From contig NZ_AP024749.1 in NCBI RefSeq assembly GCF_019702945.1, forward strand, positions 2,232,001 through 2,296,000: a stretch of 64,000 nucleotides of DNA, in the 5' to 3' direction. Below the pieces are notes generated by a model. It made no database searches. It was not told the DNA's origin and saw nothing but the letters and a program-made list of their open reading frames with translations. The first letter of the stretch is position 1; every line of letters begins with the position of its first letter. The DNA is from Flavobacterium okayamense (GTDB lineage: Bacteria > Bacteroidota > Bacteroidia > Flavobacteriales > Flavobacteriaceae). The position numbers were made by a program, and so were the translations under genes. Shown here in pieces: positions 1-8,237 of this stretch.

Positions 1-1389
1 GGTAAATACGAAGATCATCACAACGTTATTTATACACCTGAAGCTATTGAAGCTTGTGTGAAATTAACAAGTAGATACATGACCGACAGATTTTTACCAG
101 ACAAAGCTATTGATGCATTAGATGAAGCTGGCTCTCGTGTACACATCACTAACATTGATGTTCCAAAACAAATACTTGAATTAGAGCGTCAATTAGAAGA
201 TGTTCGTAACAAGAAAAACGAAGTTGTTAAGAAACAGAAATATGAAGATGCTGCAAAGCTTCGTGACGATGAAAAGAAAATCGAAAAAGATTTAGCAATT
301 GCTCAGGAAAAATGGGAAGAAGATTCTAAGAATAATCGTGTAACTGTAACAGAAGATAATGTTGCAGATGTAGTTTCAATGATGACAGGAATTCCTGTAA
401 ATCGTATAGCTCAAACTGAAAGCAATAAATTAGCTAAGTTACCTGAACTAATTAAAGGTAAGGTAATTGGACAAGATGAAGCAGTTGAGAAAATTGCAAA
501 ATCGATTCAACGAAATAGAGCAGGTTTAAAAGATCCAAATAAGCCAATTGGTTCATTTATTTTCTTGGGTTCAACGGGTGTTGGTAAAACACAATTAGCG
601 AAAGTTCTTGCAAAAGAATTATTCGATTCTGAAGATGCATTGGTAAGAATCGACATGAGTGAGTATATGGAAAAATTTGCTATTTCAAGATTAGTTGGAG
701 CACCTCCAGGATACGTTGGTTATGAAGAAGGCGGACAATTAACTGAAAAAGTTCGTAGAAAACCGTATTGCGTTGTTTTATTAGATGAAATTGAAAAAGC
801 GCACCCAGATGTTTTCAATATGATGCTACAAGTTTTAGATGACGGACATTTAACAGATAGCTTAGGTCGTAAAATTGATTTTAGAAACACTATCATTATT
901 ATGACTTCAAATGTTGGAGCACGTCAATTGAAAGATTTCGGACAAGGTGTTGGTTTTGGAACTTCTGCAAAAACTTCTCAAGCCGAAGATCATGCAAAAG
1001 GAATTATTGAAAATGCCTTAAAAAAAGCTTTTGCTCCCGAATTTCTTAACAGAATTGACGACGTTATCGTATTCAATCCACTTGAAAAAGAAGATATTGA
1101 TAAAATTATCGATATCGAAATGGAAAAATTATACATCAGAATCAAAGATTTAGGATATACATTAAGATTATCTGAAAAAGCTAAAGATTATATTGCAGAT
1201 AAAGGTTTTGATAAGCAATTTGGTGCTCGTCCATTAAAAAGAGCTATTCAAAAATATGTTGAAGATGCTCTAGCAGAGGAAATAATTACATCTAAAATTC
1301 ATGAAGGAGATGAAATCTTTATGGATTTAGATGAAGAAAAAGGGGAACTTACCATTGAAGTGAAAACCAAAGAAAATCCTGCTAAATAA
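1..1389 (+). CDS. clpC: ATP-dependent Clp protease ATPase subunit ClpC, C-terminal part (5' end outside window)
   Basis: The reading frame is open from base 1, so the gene begins upstream of the window and only its last 462 residues are visible. The product is a class I Clp/Hsp100 AAA+ unfoldase that feeds substrates to ClpP in the cytosol. The visible part holds the end of the first ATPase domain, a UVR-like coiled segment (about residues 55-95 of the fragment) typical of ClpC rather than ClpB, and a complete second AAA+ domain with Walker A GSTGVGKT at 190-197 and Walker B VVLLDE at 258-263. The C-terminal D2 domain follows. A strong terminator overlaps the stop codon. Confidence 0.95.
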   Translation, partial: GKYEDHHNVIYTPEAIEACVKLTSRYMTDRFLPDKAIDALDEAGSRVHITNIDVPKQILELERQLEDVRNKKNEVVKKQKYEDAAKLRDDEKKIEKDLAIAQEKWEEDSKNNRVTVTEDNVADVVSMMTGIPVNRIAQTESNKLAKLPELIKGKVIGQDEAVEKIAKSIQRNRAGLKDPNKPIGSFIFLGSTGVGKTQLAKVLAKELFDSEDALVRIDMSEYMEKFAISRLVGAPPGYVGYEEGGQLTEKVRRKPYCVVLLDEIEKAHPDVFNMMLQVLDDGHLTDSLGRKIDFRNTIIIMTSNVGARQLKDFGQGVGFGTSAKTSQAEDHAKGIIENALKKAFAPEFLNRIDDVIVFNPLEKEDIDKIIDIEMEKLYIRIKDLGYTLRLSEKAKDYIADKGFDKQFGARPLKRAIQKYVEDALAEEIITSKIHEGDEIFMDLDEEKGELTIEVKTKENPAK

Positions 1390-1404
1390 GCAGGATTTTT
1401 TTTC
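1375..1404 (+). terminator. Rho-independent terminator of clpC
   Basis: A nine-base-pair stem (AATCCTGCT paired with AGCAGGATT, loop of five) starts inside the last clpC codons and ends in a run of T. The stop codon TAA lies at the end of the loop. Confidence 0.85.
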
Positions 1405-1463
1405 TAAGATATTTCGTAATAAAAAAAAAGTAGTACTTTAGAATAATAATTTACCTATTATAA

Positions 1464-2831
1464 ATGATTGATAAAGTTATTGTGGGTAGCGAGGAATGGT
1501 GTTCCTTCCCTACTCTTGGAATTCCTACTATAAAAGCTCGTGTTGACTCAGGAGCAAAAACTTCGGCTTTACACGCCATAAATATTAAAACCTTTCAAAA
1601 AGATAACGAAGAATGGGTAAAATTCGACGTTAATCCTATTCAAAATAATGCTAAAGCTGTAATTCATTGCGAAGCTAAATTAATAGACCAGCGTGTTGTG
1701 AAAAGTTCGAGTGGTTTCCGCGAAAAACGTTTTGTAATTAGCACAAAACTCTCTATTGGCGGTAAAAATTGGGATATTGAAGTTACTTTAACCAATCGTG
1801 ATTCGATGGGTTATCGCATGCTTTTAGGTCGTGAAGCGATGTCAGGAAGGGTTTTAGTTGATCCTGAAGCACGTTTTCTATTAGGTCAACCTACAAAGGA
1901 AAAATTAAAAGAATATTATTATTCTGATGTTGACACAAAAAAAGGTCTAAAAATTGGTCTTTTAGCAAGTAATCCTGAATTATATAGTAACAAACGTATC
2001 ATTGAAGCTGGTGAAATGCGTGGTCACGAAATGCATTTCCTGAATTTGAAATATTGTTACATGAAACTTGATGCTGAAACACCAGAAATTCATTATCGTG
2101 GTGGAAAAATATTAAATGATTTTGATGCAGTAATTCCACGTATTCGTCCAAGTATGACCTATTATGGATGTGCCTTAACAAGACAATTTGAAGCCTTAAA
2201 AGTGTTTGCATTAAATAGCGCTTCTGCTATTACACAATCGAGAGATAAATTATATTCGCTTCAATTATTATTAAACAACGGAGTTGACATTCCTACAACT
2301 GGTTTTGCTAACTCTCCTCTTGATACCGACGATTTAATTAAAATGGTTGGTGGTTCACCTTTAATTGTAAAATTACTGGAAGGAACACAAGGAAAAGGAG
2401 TTGTGTTGGCGGAAACTAAAAAAGCCGCAGAATCGGTAATTAATGCTTTTAAAAGTCTAAATGCCAACATATTAGTTCAAGAGTTCATTAAAGAGGCTAA
2501 CGGAAAAGATTTACGTTTGTTTGTTGTTGATGGAAAAGTAGTTGCCGCTATGCAACGTGAAGCCGCTCCTGGAGAATTTAGAGCAAATATCCATATGGGA
2601 GGTTCTGCTTCTGTGGTGAAAGTTACTGCCGAAGAAAAGAAAATTGCCATTAGAGCTGCAAAAGCAATGGATTTAAAAGTGGCTGGTGTTGATATTATCC
2701 GTTCATCTAAAGGCCCATTGTTATTAGAAGTTAACTCTTCTCCTGGATTAGAAGGAATTGAAGGCGCAACTCAAAAAGATATTGCTGGAGAAATGATTAA
2801 AGCTATCGAGAAAAACTTTAAATGGAAATAA
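1464..2831 (+). CDS. rimK: RimB-like retropepsin-fold domain fused to RimK-type ATP-grasp ligase
   Basis: The 455-residue protein has two parts. Residues 1-150 match the family called putative ATP-dependent zinc protease (RimB-like), with a [11 protein letters not shown] motif that resembles the active-site Asp-Ser/Thr-Gly of retropepsins. Residues 165-455 form a RimK ATP-grasp ligase, with the ATP-binding stretch [15 protein letters not shown] and the metal-binding end [15 protein letters not shown]. RimK adds glutamate residues to ribosomal protein S6 in well-studied bacteria; in pseudomonads RimB is a separate protein that works with RimK. The fusion implies the same partnership here, but the substrate in this organism is not shown. 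It stands alone after the clpC terminator. Confidence 0.85.
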   Translation: MIDKVIVGSEEWCSFPTLGIPTIKARVDSGAKTSALHAINIKTFQKDNEEWVKFDVNPIQNNAKAVIHCEAKLIDQRVVKSSSGFREKRFVISTKLSIGGKNWDIEVTLTNRDSMGYRMLLGREAMSGRVLVDPEARFLLGQPTKEKLKEYYYSDVDTKKGLKIGLLASNPELYSNKRIIEAGEMRGHEMHFLNLKYCYMKLDAETPEIHYRGGKILNDFDAVIPRIRPSMTYYGCALTRQFEALKVFALNSASAITQSRDKLYSLQLLLNNGVDIPTTGFANSPLDTDDLIKMVGGSPLIVKLLEGTQGKGVVLAETKKAAESVINAFKSLNANILVQEFIKEANGKDLRLFVVDGKVVAAMQREAAPGEFRANIHMGGSASVVKVTAEEKKIAIRAAKAMDLKVAGVDIIRSSKGPLLLEVNSSPGLEGIEGATQKDIAGEMIKAIEKNFKWK

Positions 2832-2832
2832 T

Positions 2833-2868
2833 ATCAGTAAACAGTGTTTAGTTTTCGGTTGACAGTCT
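2833..2868. repeat. Heptad-periodic intergenic repeat, locus 1
   Basis: Read on the minus strand, five consecutive seven-base units fit NNACTGA with one or two changes each. It fills most of the gap between the rimK-type gene and the GldL-like gene. Related sequences lie at 40192-40252, 44237-44270 and 58511-58542. Confidence 0.6.
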
Positions 2869-2887
2869 AATTATTAAATTATAGAAA

Positions 2888-3076
2888 ATGAATAGTAAGT
2901 ACAAATTACCTTTAGTCCTTTTTTTAGTAGGTATGATATTCAGTATTTTAGGAGCTTTATTTAAAATGATGCACTGGATGGGTGCTCATTATCTCTTAAT
3001 CTTTGGAATGCTTACAGAAGCTTTTGCTTTAATTGTTTTAATTTTCGCTATTTTAAGAAAAGACAAACTAAAATAA
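2888..3076 (+). CDS. Small GldL-like two-helix membrane protein
   Basis: This 62-residue protein has two membrane helices (about 8-27 and 34-57) and a short basic tail. The segment GALFKMMHWMGA followed by LLIFGMLTEAF resembles the N-terminal membrane hairpin of GldL, the inner-membrane motor component of the gliding/type IX secretion machine. The long cytoplasmic domain of GldL is absent, so this is not GldL itself. It is the first gene of a tight operon: the next ATG directly follows its stop codon. Its role is unknown; it could be a stand-alone relative of the hairpin. Confidence 0.75.
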   Translation: MNSKYKLPLVLFLVGMIFSILGALFKMMHWMGAHYLLIFGMLTEAFALIVLIFAILRKDKLK

Positions 3077-3502
3077 ATGTTCTCCATAATTCACAATTTT
3101 ACAATTCAATCTAATGCTGAAAAGGTTTTTGAAGCAATTAGTACACCAGAGGGCTTGAACAATTGGTGGACATTGAATTGCACTGGAAAACCTGCTTTGA
3201 ACGAAGAGTACAATTTGAATTTTACTGATGAATACAATTGGTTTGCCAAAATTTCAAAATTTGAAGAGAATAAACTTATCGAATTTTCTATGCTAAAAGC
3301 TATGGACGATTGGATGCCAACAAGATTTGGTTTTGAATTAACAGAAGAAGACAATCAAACTCATGTACATTTTTATCATACGAATTGGCAAGAACAAAGC
3401 CAACATTACGGAATTACAAGCTATTGTTGGGCAAATTTATTACGCCAAATGAAAGATTATATCGAAAAAGGAATTATAACCGAATTTTCAAAACGAAATT
3501 AA
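3077..3502 (+). CDS. SRPBCC (START-like/AHSA1) domain protein
   Basis: The 141-residue cytosolic protein looks like a single SRPBCC/AHSA1-type helix-grip fold. It begins with the usual strand and acidic helix (residues 1-25), has the family-like ISTPEGLNNWWT segment, and ends in the long C-terminal helix with LLRQMKDYIEKG. Such proteins bind hydrophobic ligands, but no ligand can be inferred here. The ATG abuts the stop of the GldL-like gene, and the next gene starts one base after its own stop, so all three are probably translated from one mRNA. Confidence 0.8.
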   Translation: MFSIIHNFTIQSNAEKVFEAISTPEGLNNWWTLNCTGKPALNEEYNLNFTDEYNWFAKISKFEENKLIEFSMLKAMDDWMPTRFGFELTEEDNQTHVHFYHTNWQEQSQHYGITSYCWANLLRQMKDYIEKGIITEFSKRN

Positions 3503-3503
3503 T

Positions 3504-3863
3504 ATGATAGTAATAGGCAAAGTTTTAATCGTTATTATAGCACTACTCCATTGCTATTTTTTGATTTTAGAAATGTTTTTATGGACAACTCGCGGACCAA
3601 AAGTGTTTCGTAATTTCCCTAAAGATTTATTTGAACCTACTAAAACGTTAGCTGCTAATCAAGGTTTGTATAACGGTTTTCTAGCCGCTGGATTATTGTG
3701 GTCGTTGTTTATTTCAGATGAAATTTGGCAAAAAAATGTAGCGCTTTTCTTTTTAGGCTGTGTTGCTGTTGCAGGAATTTATGGTGCTTTAACAGCAAGT
3801 AAAAAGATTTTTTATATTCAAGCGTTGCCAGCGATTGTGGCGATTGTTTTGTTTTTGGTTTAA
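3504..3863 (+). CDS. DUF1304 family membrane protein
   Basis: The 119-residue protein has four predicted membrane helices, with hydrophobic stretches at about 2-24, 52-70, 78-95 and 101-119. It carries the conserved N-terminal pattern HCYFLILEMFLW and the central NQGLYNGFLAAGL of the DUF1304 family, whose function is not established. It is the last gene of the 2888-3863 operon. Its stop codon is directly adjacent to the stop codon of the opposing gene, with no terminator visible between them. Confidence 0.85.
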   Translation: MIVIGKVLIVIIALLHCYFLILEMFLWTTRGPKVFRNFPKDLFEPTKTLAANQGLYNGFLAAGLLWSLFISDEIWQKNVALFFLGCVAVAGIYGALTASKKIFYIQALPAIVAIVLFLV

Positions 3864-4232
3864 TTATCCATGCCAAACATAATAATTGACAACGAAATCA
3901 TTTTCATCAAATTGAATAATTAAACTACCTGTATCAATTCCATGTTTAGCCATTCCTAAATAATATCTAAAGTTATCTTTTGTTTTATTTTCAATTGGTT
4001 CACCAAGTAATTCAATAATTTCTTTTTTAGTTTTACCTTTTAACTCATGCTTATTGCGTAAACTATTCATCATATCCCAACGTAAAGAAGAAGTATTTTC
4101 AGTTTCTATCCAGTTTTTCCACTTTTCAGAACTGAATTCTTCATAAGTAATATGGCTTCTCAAATAAATAACAAAAAATGTCAAAGCTATAAGTCCTAAA
4201 ACTAATAAACTATATTTTATTTCTTTCTTCAA
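3864..4232 (-). CDS. Membrane-anchored small protein with BamE/SmpA-like domain
   Basis: The 122-residue protein starts with an uncleaved-looking hydrophobic anchor (residues 5-24) and no lipobox Cys. The C-terminal half contains LKGKTKKEIIELLGEP followed by a Tyr-rich strand and IIQFDENDFV, the layout of small BamE/OmlA-like domains (helix, LGxP turn, then two or three strands). Many Flavobacteriaceae encode such short proteins next to other hypotheticals. Assignment rests on this pattern only. It lies downstream of, and in the same direction as, the interrupted gene at 4279-4632. Confidence 0.6.
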   Translation of the reverse strand: MKKEIKYSLLVLGLIALTFFVIYLRSHITYEEFSSEKWKNWIETENTSSLRWDMMNSLRNKHELKGKTKKEIIELLGEPIENKTKDNFRYYLGMAKHGIDTGSLIIQFDENDFVVNYYVWHG

Positions 4233-4240
4233 ATTTTAAT

Positions 4241-4273
4241 GATGAGATTCCTCATTTCATTCGGAATGACAAA
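4241..4273. repeat. Dispersed hairpin repeat, copy 1
   Basis: The sequence GAGATTCCTCATTTCATTCG followed by GAATGACAAA forms an imperfect hairpin and resembles 58481-58512 (GACTTCTCGACTCCGCTCGA, then AGTGACAAA). From memory, elements of this type are widespread between genes in Bacteroidota. Confidence 0.6.
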
Positions 4274-4278
4274 AATAA

Positions 4279-4371
4279 TTACCAACTTTGTTTTTTACCT
4301 CCACTACTCCACGGATATGGAAACGGTCTATCATAATGCAACCTTTTATTAAAAGCATTATTTTCTAATTT
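4279..4371 (-). pseudogene. In-frame continuation of the upstream ORF beyond a TGA codon
   Basis: Immediately after the TGA stop of the 86-residue ORF (4372-4374) the same frame stays open for 30 codons to a TAA at 4279-4281. The peptide starts KLENNAFNKRLHYDRPFPYP and ends in WSSGGKKQSW; it looks like a real protein tail, not random sequence. If the TGA were TGG (Trp) the gene would encode about 117 residues. I read this as a recent nonsense change or a sequencing error. Confidence 0.5.
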
Positions 4372-4632
4372 TCATAATTCAGGATAATTACTAACTCTTA
4401 AATCAACAACTTTTATAATTGTATTTAACTGTTCTGATTTTAGGTATTTATTCCAAATTAATTTATCTCCATTCGAAGCAATCCCTTTTATATCATTCAA
4501 TTCAACAGATTTAAGAAATTTATTCCAATCTTTATCTAAATTCAATTTATCATTTAATCTATCTTTCCAAATCAAATAATAAATTAAAATTCCAATTAAC
4601 AGAATTACTCCTAATGAATATATTAAAATCAT
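4372..4632 (-). CDS. Unknown small membrane-anchored protein, probably truncated by an in-frame TGA
   Basis: The 86-residue ORF has one N-terminal membrane helix (about 3-22) followed by a charged cytoplasmic or periplasmic part. It contains an internal duplication: WNKFLKSVELNDI at 36-48 and WNKYLKSEQLNTI at 60-72. I do not recognise a family. The frame continues past the stop (4372-4374, TGA) for 30 more sensible codons, so the intact form was probably about 117 residues. It lies between hutH and the BamE-like gene, all on the minus strand. Confidence 0.5.
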   Translation of the reverse strand: MILIYSLGVILLIGILIYYLIWKDRLNDKLNLDKDWNKFLKSVELNDIKGIASNGDKLIWNKYLKSEQLNTIIKVVDLRVSNYPEL

Positions 4633-4644
4633 AATTTAATATTT

Positions 4645-6150
4645 CTACAAAATCTCTTCATCCACTTGAAGTGTTTGCAAATAGCTGATAGATTTTTCAA
4701 TATCGTAATGTAATAATCGATCCACTTCTACAACAGGTACTTCTTCTCTATACGATTTTAAAAACATTTCGATAAACTCACTCGATTTTAACGGACGTCT
4801 AAATTCAATAGCTTGAGAAGCATTTAATAATTCAATCGCTAAAATGCGCTCTAAGTTTTCAACAATACGAAGTGTTTTTGTCGCTGCATTGGCACCCATA
4901 CTTACATGATCTTCTTGTCCGTTACTCGAAACAATACTATCAATACTTGCTGGAGTTGCTAATTGTTTGTTTTGACTAACAATACTCGCTGCTGTATATT
5001 GCGGAATCATAAATCCTGAATTTAATCCTGGATCTTTTACTAAAAAAGCTGGTAATTCGCGTAAACCAGAAATTAACTGGTAGGTTCTTCTTTCTGAAAT
5101 ACTTCCTAATTCAGCTAAAGCAATTCCTAAGAAATCTAAAGCTAAAGCTAAAGGTTGTCCGTGGAAATTTCCACCCGAAATAATTTGGTCTTCATCCACA
5201 AAAATATTCGGATTATCTGTAACTGAATTAATTTCCGTACGGAAAACACGTTTCACATAATCAATAGTATCTTTACTCGCACCGTGAACTTGAGGAATAC
5301 AACGGAAAGAATACGGATCTTGGACATGTTTTTTAGGTTGTTCAATAATTTCACTTCCGTCTAACAAATCACGCATGCGTTCTGCTGTTTGAATTTGCCC
5401 TTTGTGTGGACGAACTAAGTGAATTAAATCGGTAAATGGTTCTATTCTTCCATCAAAACCTTCTAAAGAAATGGCTCCAATTACATCTGCTAAATACGAA
5501 AGTTTACACGATTTTATTAAACTATATACTCCGTAGGCACTCATAAACTGAGTCCCGTTTAATAAGGCTAAACCTTCTTTTGATTTTAATTGGATGGGAT
5601 TCCAACCAAATTTTTCTAGCATTTTACTAGAAGGTTGGCGGAAACCATCAACATAGACTTCTCCTTCACCAATTAATGGTAACGATAAATGTGCTAATGG
5701 CGCTAAATCTCCTGAAGCTCCTAAAGAACCTAATTCATAAACTACTGGTAAAACATCGTTGTTATAAAAATCAATTAAACGCTCTACCGTTTCTAACTGC
5801 ACTCCAGAATTTCCATAACTTAATGATTGAATTTTAAGCAACAACATGATTTTTACAATTTCATGAGGTACTTCTGCTCCAGTTCCACAAGCGTGAGACA
5901 TCACTAAGTTTTCTTGTAATTTCGTTAAATTTTCGTTAGAAATTTTCACATTATATAGCGAACCAAATCCGGTGTTAATTCCGTAAATCGGACGATCATT
6001 GGTTTCCATTTTCTTATCTAAATACGAACGACATTTTACAATTAGCGCACTAGCCTCTTCTGATAAAGCTAGTTTTTGGCCTTGAGAAATGATCTCGTTG
6101 ATACGTTCTATAGATAATAAATCTGAGCTGATATAATGTGTAGTTTCCAT
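4645..6150 (-). CDS. hutH: Histidine ammonia-lyase
   Basis: HutH removes ammonia from histidine to give urocanate, the first step of histidine utilisation. The 501-residue product has the Ala-Ser-Gly triad that forms the MIO cofactor at residues 145-147 (context GSLGASGDLAPL), the N-terminal YGINTGFG loop, and Ser-His in LVMSHACGTG, which favours histidine over phenylalanine or tyrosine as substrate. The frame stays open 38 codons upstream, to 6264, but that stretch is unlike the family; the ATG at 6148-6150 gives the normal length and start. hutI and hutG lie 27-30 kb away in this window; urocanase is not present. Confidence 0.93.
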   Translation of the reverse strand: METTHYISSDLLSIERINEIISQGQKLALSEEASALIVKCRSYLDKKMETNDRPIYGINTGFGSLYNVKISNENLTKLQENLVMSHACGTGAEVPHEIVKIMLLLKIQSLSYGNSGVQLETVERLIDFYNNDVLPVVYELGSLGASGDLAPLAHLSLPLIGEGEVYVDGFRQPSSKMLEKFGWNPIQLKSKEGLALLNGTQFMSAYGVYSLIKSCKLSYLADVIGAISLEGFDGRIEPFTDLIHLVRPHKGQIQTAERMRDLLDGSEIIEQPKKHVQDPYSFRCIPQVHGASKDTIDYVKRVFRTEINSVTDNPNIFVDEDQIISGGNFHGQPLALALDFLGIALAELGSISERRTYQLISGLRELPAFLVKDPGLNSGFMIPQYTAASIVSQNKQLATPASIDSIVSSNGQEDHVSMGANAATKTLRIVENLERILAIELLNASQAIEFRRPLKSSEFIEMFLKSYREEVPVVEVDRLLHYDIEKSISYLQTLQVDEEIL

Positions 6151-6317
6151 TTGTTTATTTTGAGACTCCAAAATTCTGCAAACAATTGTTAAAATGCAAG
6201 ATTTGTTAATAAGATTAACAATAAAATATTTATTCTGAAATAAAACCAACAAACTAAACCTCAATTTTGAAGAATTTTGAATAAATTAGCGCTTTCAAAA
6301 TTTGAAACTTAAACACA

Positions 6318-7400
6318 ATGAAAAATACAGCATTAACACATATTCATGAACAATTAGGAGCAAAAATGGTTCCATTTGCTGGTTATAATATGCCAGTTCA
6401 ATATGAAGGCGTAAACGCAGAACACGAAACCGTAAGAAATGGTGTTGGTGTTTTTGATGTTTCGCACATGGGAGAATTCTTATTAACTGGACCAAAAGCT
6501 TTAGATTTAATTCAGAAAGTTACTTCTAACGATGCTTCTACTTTAACAATTGGTCGTGCACAATATTCTTGTTTACCAAATGCTAATGGTGGAATTGTAG
6601 ATGATTTAATTGTTTATAGAATTAAAGAAGAGCAATATTTATTAGTAGTTAATGCTTCAAATATTGAAAAAGATTGGAATTGGATTTCTTCTCATAATGA
6701 TATGGGCGTTGAGATGCGCGATTTATCAGAAGATTATTCGTTATTAGCTATTCAAGGTCCAAAAGCAGTTGAAGCTATGCAATCGTTAACTTCGGTAGAT
6801 TTATCTCAAATTAAATACTATCATTTTGAAGTGGCAGATTTCGCTGGAATTGAACATGTTATTATTTCTGCAACCGGTTATACAGGTTCTGGTGGATTTG
6901 AAATTTATTGTAAAAATTCAGAAGTTGAACAAGTTTGGAATAAAGTTTTTGAAGCTGGTGCAGCATTCGGAATTAAACCAATTGGTTTAGCAGCACGTGA
7001 TACATTACGTTTAGAAATGGGATTCTGTTTATACGGAAATGATATTGACGATACTACTTCTCCACTTGAAGCTGGATTAGGTTGGATTACAAAATTCACA
7101 AAAGATTTCGTTAATTCTGAAAATCTTAAAAAACAAAAAGAAGAAGGCATTTCAAGAAAATTAGTTGCCTTCGAATTATTAGAAAGAGGAATTCCACGTC
7201 ACGATTACGAAATTGTAGATGCAAACGGAAATGTTATTGGTAAAGTAACATCAGGAACACAATCACCATCATTAAACAAAGCAATTGGTTTAGGTTATGT
7301 TCCAACAGCTTTAGCTACAGAAGGAAGTGAAATTTTTATTCGCATTCGAAATAAAGACATTAAAGCACAAGTGGTAAAATTACCATTTTATAAGAAATAG
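6318..7400 (+). CDS. gcvT: Aminomethyltransferase (glycine cleavage T protein)
   Basis: GcvT moves the methylene group from the aminomethyl-lipoyl H protein to tetrahydrofolate and releases ammonia. The 360-residue length is standard. It begins with the typical [20 protein letters not shown] and contains FDVSHMGEF, the folate-site stretch [10 protein letters not shown] and [11 protein letters not shown], and the C-terminal barrel with [10 protein letters not shown] and [19 protein letters not shown]. GcvH and GcvP are not nearby, as is usual in Bacteroidota. It is monocistronic, ending at a strong bidirectional terminator. Confidence 0.95.
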   Translation: MKNTALTHIHEQLGAKMVPFAGYNMPVQYEGVNAEHETVRNGVGVFDVSHMGEFLLTGPKALDLIQKVTSNDASTLTIGRAQYSCLPNANGGIVDDLIVYRIKEEQYLLVVNASNIEKDWNWISSHNDMGVEMRDLSEDYSLLAIQGPKAVEAMQSLTSVDLSQIKYYHFEVADFAGIEHVIISATGYTGSGGFEIYCKNSEVEQVWNKVFEAGAAFGIKPIGLAARDTLRLEMGFCLYGNDIDDTTSPLEAGLGWITKFTKDFVNSENLKKQKEEGISRKLVAFELLERGIPRHDYEIVDANGNVIGKVTSGTQSPSLNKAIGLGYVPTALATEGSEIFIRIRNKDIKAQVVKLPFYKK

Positions 7401-7430
7401 AAAAAGCGCTCAAATGAGCGCTTTTTCTAT
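7401..7430. terminator. Bidirectional terminator between gcvT and the OM barrel gene
   Basis: A twelve-base stem (AAAAAGCGCTCA paired with TGAGCGCTTTTT) has A-run and T-run flanks, so it can end transcription from both converging genes. Confidence 0.85.
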
Positions 7431-7443
7431 TTTAATTTTAAAC

Positions 7444-8073
7444 TTAAAGTTTTATAACTCCACCAACATTGAAAGAACTGTAAGCATTTTTAATAGAGTA
7501 TTGATTATCATTTGAAATATTAGTCAAACCTGTCATGCCTTGATAGTCAATTGATATACTTAACATCTCATTTATAAAAATCTTATAACCTATGCCAAAA
7601 TTTAACCCCAATTGAAAACTATTAACAGAATCTTTAATATCAAATGTTCCATTTGAAAATGTAAAATCTGATGGATCAAAACTTCCTTGTTTTATGTCTG
7701 CTTCAGCTGAAATTAAAAATCCAGCGCTTGGTCCAAAATTTAAATACCATTTTCTTGTACTGCCAAAATGCCAATTTGCATTTAAAGGAATAGTTATATA
7801 ATTAATTTTTTCACTATAATAACTGGTTACATTACTACCCATTCTTTGAAATAATAGCCCTGAGTGAAAACTCCATCTATTATTAAAAAAATAGTCAGTT
7901 TCAATTCCTAAATTAACACTTGATAAAGGATCATTTTCTAATCTAACTTCACCATAATAATTTGAAGCTGCTGTTCCTATTTTGGGGTTTAATTCGATAT
8001 CGCCTCTATTTCTTTGTTGAGAAAATAACTGAATACTCGTTAAAATCAATACTACTAATATCAATTTTTTCAT
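7444..8073 (-). CDS. Outer-membrane beta-barrel protein (PorT-like family)
   Basis: The 209-residue protein has a cleavable signal peptide (MKKLILVVLILTSIQLFSQ, cut near residue 19) and then alternating strands with aromatic girdles such as YFFNNRWSFHSGLLFQRMG and WHFGSTRKWYLNFGPSAGFL. This is the pattern of the outer-membrane beta-barrel domain (OMP_b-brl_2) common in Bacteroidota. It ends in a short strand, GGVIKL. Such small eight-stranded barrels rarely have a known job. It is transcribed alone, towards the gcvT terminator. Confidence 0.8.
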   Translation of the reverse strand: MKKLILVVLILTSIQLFSQQRNRGDIELNPKIGTAASNYYGEVRLENDPLSSVNLGIETDYFFNNRWSFHSGLLFQRMGSNVTSYYSEKINYITIPLNANWHFGSTRKWYLNFGPSAGFLISAEADIKQGSFDPSDFTFSNGTFDIKDSVNSFQLGLNFGIGYKIFINEMLSISIDYQGMTGLTNISNDNQYSIKNAYSSFNVGGVIKL

Positions 8074-8152
8074 AAATAAGTTATTAAAATTAATTTTTTG
8101 TAAATCTAATTCTAAAAATAAAGTATCAAAACTTTTTTTATCATTTTATTAG

Positions 8153-8160
8153 TACTTTTG
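8153..8160 (+). promoter_or_regulatory. Candidate -7 box for the S41 protease gene
   Basis: TACTTTTG fits the Bacteroidota -7 consensus TAnnTTTG, 77 bases before the ATG at 8238. No clear -33 TTG is seen at the usual spacing. Confidence 0.4.
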
Positions 8161-8237
8161 TAACTCAATTTAGTATAAAACTAATTTTAGTTTTAACAAT
8201 AAAGTTTTATTATCCTAAAAAAATTATTTAAAACTTA

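Noticed and set aside
4645..6150. Phenylalanine or tyrosine ammonia-lyase instead of HutH
   Set aside because: The specificity pair is Ser-His as in HutH, and hutI and hutG lie in the same window.
6151..6264. Longer N-terminus for hutH (38 extra residues)
   Set aside because: The added sequence is unlike ammonia-lyases and AT-rich like a leader; the ATG at 6148-6150 gives the normal protein.
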